Shown in pieces: positions 6,758 through 9,416 of a stretch of 9,416 nt of DNA. Source of the DNA: Flavobacteriaceae bacterium (GTDB lineage Bacteria > Bacteroidota > Bacteroidia > Flavobacteriales > Flavobacteriaceae). A program made the position numbers and the translations under genes. Where the stretch lies: contig WFZY01000269.1 in assembly GCA_015489265.1 (NCBI GenBank), positions 1 through 9,416 of the forward strand, given 5' to 3'. How positions within the stretch are numbered: position 1 is the first letter of the stretch; every line of letters begins with the position of its first letter. Under the pieces are notes generated by a model. The model was not told where the DNA came from. It ran no database searches and saw only the letters and a program-made list of their open reading frames with translations.

Positions 6758-7609
6758 TTAAAATTTGGCATTAAAACCCAATCCAAAGACTTCTTTTAGC
6801 TGAATATCTTGCAGCGCGTTGTCATCATAGAGCAAATTGATGCCAAAATTGGCACTGACATATTTGTTTACCGTCATCACCATATTCATTTGATAATCGA
6901 CATCGACATTTTCCGGGTGGTCTAAATAGTTGCTATATAACCCGAGAATATTTTCCATTGAAATGTTTTTCATCAAATTAAATTTGTAGTAAGCATCAAT
7001 AGCCATACCGAGTTCGTAACGTAAGTTTTTGCCGGGGTCAACACCATAAGCTCCTGCGGCGGATAAGGCATCGTCCATCACAAAGGTCAATTTGGAAGTT
7101 GCCGGTGCAAAGTTTACTTTTAAGTTATCCGATTTTTTCCACAACATACCCGGACCGAAACTCAAATATGCCGGTGCGAATAATTTTGAAGTGGTTATTT
7201 TGGGCGTAACACTATAATCGTAACCATCGGTCATTTGGGTTTTAAAATTACCGAAAAATGAATAATACCACAATTTGGATGCTTGATGACCATAAACGGA
7301 ATTGATTTCAAAACGGTCATCGGTTTTTTTAGTCAAATCATTGATATGACTCAAACCGTAAGCAACAATCAATTTAGTGTCCCAAACATTTTTGCTTTTT
7401 TTGTAATTAAAATTGTAATTAATCAAACCATTGAGTGCCAATGAGTTTTCACCACCTTTAATCCAGTTGTCAAATGATGCTTGGTTAAACATCAAACTGA
7501 TATCACCATTGTTGTTCCAACCTTCTTTGACGTCTTTTTTGTCTTGGGCGTTTATCATCAAACTTCCCATTACTAATAATGCAAAAATTAATTTTCTCAT
7601 TTTCATCAT
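6758..7609 (-). CDS. DUF3078 family outer-membrane beta-barrel protein
   Basis: This 283-aa exported protein has an N-terminal signal peptide (basic MMKMRK, hydrophobic core to about residue 19, likely cleavage after INA at 21). The mature protein opens with the DUF3078 hallmark: W31, then SLMFNQASFDNWIKGGENSLAL across 38-59 (the fnQ..f.nW..GG pattern). Next come alternating strands such as LNGLINYNFNYK, the SKLFAPAYLSFGPG stretch (141-154) and FAPATSKLTFV (167-177). The C-terminus ends in Phe (GLGFNAKF), as expected of an outer-membrane barrel recognised by the BAM complex. The molecular function of DUF3078 is unknown. It has its own promoter and terminator, so it is not part of the cco operon. 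Alternative starts at Met2 or Met4 are possible and would only shorten the signal peptide. Confidence 0.9.
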   Translation of the reverse strand: MMKMRKLIFALLVMGSLMINAQDKKDVKEGWNNNGDISLMFNQASFDNWIKGGENSLALNGLINYNFNYKKSKNVWDTKLIVAYGLSHINDLTKKTDDRFEINSVYGHQASKLWYYSFFGNFKTQMTDGYDYSVTPKITTSKLFAPAYLSFGPGMLWKKSDNLKVNFAPATSKLTFVMDDALSAAGAYGVDPGKNLRYELGMAIDAYYKFNLMKNISMENILGLYSNYLDHPENVDVDYQMNMVMTVNKYVSANFGINLLYDDNALQDIQLKEVFGLGFNAKF

Positions 7610-7622
7610 TGTTTTTAAATTT

Positions 7623-7638
7623 TATTTTTGCAAAAATA
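7623..7638 (-). promoter_or_regulatory. Promoter -7 element of the DUF3078 gene within a perfect 16-bp palindrome
   Basis: On the minus strand TATTTTTG at 7638-7631 matches the TAnnTTTG -7 element, 21 bp before the DUF3078 start. The same bases form a perfect palindrome (TATTTTTG/CAAAAATA, 7623-7638), so the overlap could bind a dimeric regulator near the start of transcription. A good -33 TTG at the usual distance is not seen; the nearest TTG is only about 12 bases upstream. Confidence is moderate because the whole gap is AT-rich. Confidence 0.5.
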
Positions 7639-7672
7639 CAAAATTTTCGCCAATTTTATAATTATTTTTAAA

Positions 7673-7696
7673 TTTTAAGACTCATTAATCTTAAAA
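7673..7696 (-). terminator. Weak AT-rich hairpin after the lipoprotein gene
   Basis: TTTTAAGA (7673-7680) and TCTTAAAA (7689-7696) form a perfect 8-bp stem with an 8-nt loop, 18 bp beyond the lipoprotein stop codon. The stem has few GC pairs and no long T run follows directly in the minus direction, so termination here would be weak. Chance pairing in AT-rich sequence is a real alternative. Confidence 0.3.
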
Positions 7697-7714
7697 AAAT
7701 ATTAATATGCATTA

Positions 7715-8143
7715 TTAAAGCATAAAAACATCTTTTCCTTTTATCAATTTTACTTTATAATCATAAGTTTTGTGTCGTTGGGTTTTAATCTTAAAAATCA
7801 AAATATCTTTACCGGTTTCCAATCCGTCTTTTTTAAGTGTCGTCGCTTCAAATATATAATTACCGGAATCTAAAGTTTTATGCAATAAATAATTATGACC
7901 GGTATCGTAGTTTTTAAGTAAAAATTTATCTAAAACAATTGACATATTTTTGTTTTTGAATTGAACACCTTCCAATTGCATCGGTTTAGACAAAGTGAAT
8001 TTTACCGTAAATTTTTCTATTATTGGCGCGCCTTTTACCCCCGGAAAAACGGTTTGTTCTTCGGCTTGATTGATGGTGATAAATTCCGGTAAGCAACTGA
8101 AATTAAACAATCCTAGTAAGATGACCAATACAACTTTTTTCAT
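7715..8143 (-). CDS. Small putative lipoprotein, function unknown
   Basis: The protein has 142 residues. The start MKKVVLVILLGLFNFSC looks like a lipoprotein signal: two Lys, a hydrophobic core and a Cys at 17. The lipobox (NFSC) departs from the canonical L-A/S-G/A-C, so lipidation is likely but not certain. The mature part appears beta-rich, with alternating hydrophobic residues such as FTVKFTLSKPMQLEGVQFK (about 45-63) and YIFEATTLKKDG. It has no other Cys and no catalytic motif I recognise. A fold of the beta-sandwich type would be a guess. It lies 108 bp after the DUF3109 gene on the same strand, with no TAnnTTTG motif in the gap, so it may be co-transcribed with it. I do not recognise the family. 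Confidence 0.75.
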   Translation of the reverse strand: MKKVVLVILLGLFNFSCLPEFITINQAEEQTVFPGVKGAPIIEKFTVKFTLSKPMQLEGVQFKNKNMSIVLDKFLLKNYDTGHNYLLHKTLDSGNYIFEATTLKKDGLETGKDILIFKIKTQRHKTYDYKVKLIKGKDVFML

Positions 8144-8187
8144 CTGTTTATTTTTTAGTTTAACATTTTCGTCAGATGTAACCTTTG

Positions 8188-8236
8188 ATGATTAAAATAA
8201 TCATTTCTTTGTATGTTTAATAATTATTTTAATCAT
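8188..8236. repeat. 14-bp perfect inverted repeat between the DUF3109 and lipoprotein genes
   Basis: ATGATTAAAATAAT (8188-8201) and its exact complement (8223-8236) flank a 21-nt spacer. It begins 15 bp beyond the DUF3109 stop in the direction of transcription and ends 44 bp before the lipoprotein start. No T run follows, so it is not a classic terminator. The first arm region also contains a smaller dyad, TGATT-N5-AATCA at 8189-8203. It could be an operator, an mRNA hairpin or a decayed repeat. The low GC content limits confidence in any function. Confidence 0.45.
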
Positions 8237-8251
8237 GTCGGTTTCATTAGT

Positions 8252-8836
8252 TTATTTTTTTACATTTATTTTAAAATATTCTCGCGCAATGATTTCCACT
8301 TCATCATACCAATCTTTCCCGAATTTACGAGTCAAGGGTTCTTTTAAAAACTTAAACAAAGGCACTTGCAGTTGCTTGCCAAGTTCACAAGCACTGTTGC
8401 AAATATTCCATTGGTTGTAATTAACAGCTTGAAATTCGCCGTAATCTTTTACCCGAACCGGATACAAATGACAAGATATGGGTTTTTGCCAATTGATTTT
8501 ACCATCGTTATATGCTTTTTCGATACCGCATAAGTAAACGCCTTTTTTATCTTGCGTAACATAAGCGCATTCCCTGTCATTAATTAAAGGCGTCGTCAAA
8601 TCACCGTCTTGGTCAATGACATATTTACCTTGCTGTTCAATAGCTTTGATGCCTTCGGGCGTTAAATACGGCAAAACTTCCGGATATATATTTTCTAAAA
8701 CGACTTTTTCTTCTTCGAGTAAGGGTGCGCCGGAATCACCTTCTACACAACACATCCCTTTACAAGCCTGTAAGTTACACACAAATTCTTGCTCAAACAA
8801 ATCGTCGGTTATAATGGTTTTTCCTATTTGAAACAT
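8252..8836 (-). CDS. DUF3109 (YkgJ-like) cysteine-cluster protein
   Basis: This 194-aa soluble protein has nine cysteines in the DUF3109 arrangement: C20-x4-C25-x3-C29-C30 near the start (FVCNLQACKGMCCVEGDSGAPL), C90 in NDRECAYV, C103 in YLCGIEKA, C122 in KPISCHLYPVRV, and C146/C150. Clustered Cys with a conserved SCHLYP are shared with YkgJ-type putative zinc or iron-sulfur binding proteins. The metal and the function are not established, and it probably acts in the cytoplasm because it has no signal peptide. Length is normal for the family. The next Met in frame is at residue 28, inside the first Cys cluster, so the start at 8836 is well supported. Its leader contains an 8-bp tandem repeat. 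It follows the carboxypeptidase gene after 380 bp. Confidence 0.9.
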   Translation of the reverse strand: MFQIGKTIITDDLFEQEFVCNLQACKGMCCVEGDSGAPLLEEEKVVLENIYPEVLPYLTPEGIKAIEQQGKYVIDQDGDLTTPLINDRECAYVTQDKKGVYLCGIEKAYNDGKINWQKPISCHLYPVRVKDYGEFQAVNYNQWNICNSACELGKQLQVPLFKFLKEPLTRKFGKDWYDEVEIIAREYFKINVKK

Positions 8837-8844
8837 TTCTCTTA

Positions 8845-8884
8845 TTGGTTATTTGGTGATATGGTTATCCGGTGATATGGTTAT
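8845..8884. repeat. 8-bp periodic tandem repeat, five units (NNGGTKAT)
   Basis: Five consecutive octamers read TTGGTTAT, TTGGTGAT, ATGGTTAT, CCGGTGAT and ATGGTTAT, so GGTTAT and GGTGAT alternate and the larger period is 16 bp. A sixth, decayed unit (TTGATG, 8885-8890) leads straight into the palindromic element at 8896. The array ends 8 bp before the DUF3109 start codon and would be transcribed in its leader. Confidence 0.8.
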
Positions 8885-8895
8885 TTGATGTCTGA

Positions 8896-8973
8896 TGTCA
8901 TTTCGAACGCAGTGAGAAATCTCATTTTCTATTATAATACAGATTTCTCAGTTGTTCCTCCTTCGAAATGACA
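8896..8973. repeat. Palindromic intergenic repeat element, copy 1 (78 bp)
   Basis: The ends TGTCATTTCGAA (8896-8907) and TTCGAAATGACA (8962-8973) are perfect 12-bp inverted repeats. An inner pair, TGAGAAATCT (8913-8922) and AGATTTCTCA (8941-8950), is a perfect 10-bp repeat. Between the paired blocks are 5 nt on one side and 11 on the other, and the central loop is 18 nt. The structure resembles a dispersed REP- or MITE-like hairpin element. Such TGTCATTTCGA...AGAAATCT repeats are common between genes in Flavobacteriia. Confidence 0.85.
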
Positions 8974-9010
8974 AGCTGCCCCAACATAATCCTTTCCGAA
9001 TAATAACTTC

Positions 9011-9109
9011 TGTTATTTCGACCCCGACGGAAGTTGGGGGAGAAATCTCTAATTAGATTCCTTCCTGATAAATCGGGACAAGCTGTCGCTTCGCTCTGTC
9101 GAAATGACA
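9011..9109. repeat. Palindromic intergenic repeat element, copy 2 (99 bp, branched)
   Basis: The ends TGTTATTTCGAC (9011-9022) and GTCGAAATGACA (9098-9109) pair at 11 of 12 positions. Inside are a 7-pair hairpin with a GGAA loop (9022-9028 with 9033-9039), an AGAAATCT/AGATTCCT dyad (9041-9048 with 9055-9062, one mismatch) and a 7-pair hairpin (9063-9069 with 9072-9078). It shares ends and the AGAAATCT block with the 78-bp copy but carries an extra arm, so it looks like a longer variant of the same family. Confidence 0.75.
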
Positions 9110-9152
9110 ATTACTGTCATTACCAACGGCTTCGATTTTTATAAACATATTA

Positions 9153-9167
9153 TGTCATTATGAACGC
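9153..9167. repeat. Degenerate fragment of the TGTCATTTCGAACGC repeat
   Basis: The bases TGTCATTATGAACGC match the first 15 bases of the 78-bp element at 13 positions, and the next copy begins only 6 bp further on. It looks like a decayed remnant of an older insertion or duplication. Confidence 0.5.
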
Positions 9168-9173
9168 CTTCCC

Positions 9174-9200
9174 TGTCATTTCGAACGCAGTGAGAAATCT
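9174..9200. repeat. Half copy of the palindromic repeat (27 bp identical to copy 1)
   Basis: All 27 bases equal 8896-8922 of the intact element, in the same orientation. The expected second half is missing or decayed. What follows (AAATTCTCA at 9221-9229) only loosely resembles the inner arm and lies inside the end of the carboxypeptidase gene. The half copy begins 17 bp past that gene's stop codon. Confidence 0.8.
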
Positions 9201-9216
9201 TATTTTCAATTATGAA

Positions 9217-9416
9217 TTACAAATTCTCAATATAACTTTTCAACAGTTTTTCAATAGCTTTTCTAACGGCTTTATGTTTACCGATAAAATAATTCGTCAT
9301 AATGGAAAAACTGTAATATTTACCGGAATTGGCTTTAAAAATACCGGTATAATTTTGCACTTTACTCACTGAACCGCTTTTGACCCAGACTTGTTGTTGC
9401 AGCGTATCGTTTTTCA
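9217..9416 (-). CDS. dacB: D-alanyl-D-alanine carboxypeptidase/endopeptidase, PBP4 type (S13), C-terminal 65 residues only
   Basis: Reading the minus strand with codons in phase from 9414 down to the TAA at 9219-9217 gives 65 residues beginning KNDTLQQQVWVKSGSVSKVQ. The segment V-K-S-G-S-V-S-K-V-x-N-Y-T-G-I/Y is the third active-site motif of peptidase S13 (KTG in most bacteria, KSG here at local residues 12-14), followed by the closing strands YYSFSIMTNYF and a C-terminal helix. S13 enzymes trim or cleave D-Ala-containing cross-links of peptidoglycan in the periplasm. The start, signal peptide and the SxxK and SxN motifs lie beyond the right edge of the window. The gene is cut by the window and not visibly broken. 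A serine beta-lactamase-fold relative is the main alternative, but the ending fits PBP4 well. Confidence 0.85.
   Translation of the reverse strand, partial: KNDTLQQQVWVKSGSVSKVQNYTGIFKANSGKYYSFSIMTNYFIGKHKAVRKAIEKLLKSYIENL

Noticed and set aside
8922..9110. Minus-strand open frame of 62 codons across the repeats
   Set aside because: It is made almost entirely of the palindromic repeat sequence read through, with no family match or plausible start context. It is a by-product of the repeat.
8845..9200. CRISPR array
   Set aside because: The repeats are either 8 bp with no spacers or palindromic elements of differing length and orientation. There is no regular repeat-spacer pattern and there are no cas genes.
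9160..9372. 70-codon plus-strand open frame at the right edge
   Set aside because: It runs antisense to the end of the carboxypeptidase gene and starts in repeat sequence. The minus-strand reading carries the recognisable S13 motif.

Overview
The window comes from a low-GC member of the Bacteroidota, most likely the class Flavobacteriia. Four things point there: a fused CcoN-CcoO oxidase subunit with a single-haem CcoP, an outer-membrane DUF3078 protein and a DUF3109 Cys-cluster protein of flavobacterial type, TAnnTTTG promoter -7 motifs with no Shine-Dalgarno sequences, and the intergenic inverted repeats that begin TGTCATTTCGAA. The genus cannot be told from the sequence.

The core (about 592-6601, all on the minus strand, so transcribed from high to low coordinates) is a cbb3-type cytochrome c oxidase locus. 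A promoter at 6572-6601 is followed by ccoS (57 aa), the ccoN-ccoO fusion, ccoQ, ccoP (17 bp overlap with ccoQ), then ccoG, ccoH/fixH and a TauE/SafE-type membrane protein with an HCxxMC motif. CcoNO, CcoQ and CcoP form the high-affinity terminal oxidase. CcoG, CcoH, CcoS and the TauE/SafE-type protein are assembly or copper-handling factors. Two strong hairpins divide the operon, one between ccoP and ccoG and one between ccoG and ccoH, so the oxidase subunits could be made in greater amount than the assembly factors. No copper P-type ATPase (CcoI) and no Crp/Fnr regulator lies in the window.

Left of the operon, on the plus strand, is a 151-aa charged helical protein (6-461) containing a 40-residue duplication. 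A large palindromic element (503-566) separates it from the convergent oxidase locus.

Right of the operon, also on the minus strand, are a DUF3078 outer-membrane protein (with its own promoter and a hairpin terminator), a small lipoprotein of unknown function, a DUF3109 Cys-cluster protein and, running off the right edge, the C-terminal 65 residues of a PBP4-type (S13) D-alanyl-D-alanine carboxypeptidase. The 380-bp gap between the last two (8837-9216) contains an 8-bp-periodic tandem repeat, two palindromic repeat elements, an exact 27-bp half copy and a degenerate fragment.

I see no defence system, CRISPR array, transposase, rRNA or tRNA. The gene content is ordinary for the group. The most interesting parts are non-coding: the 503-566 element, the two hairpins inside the operon and the repeat cluster.
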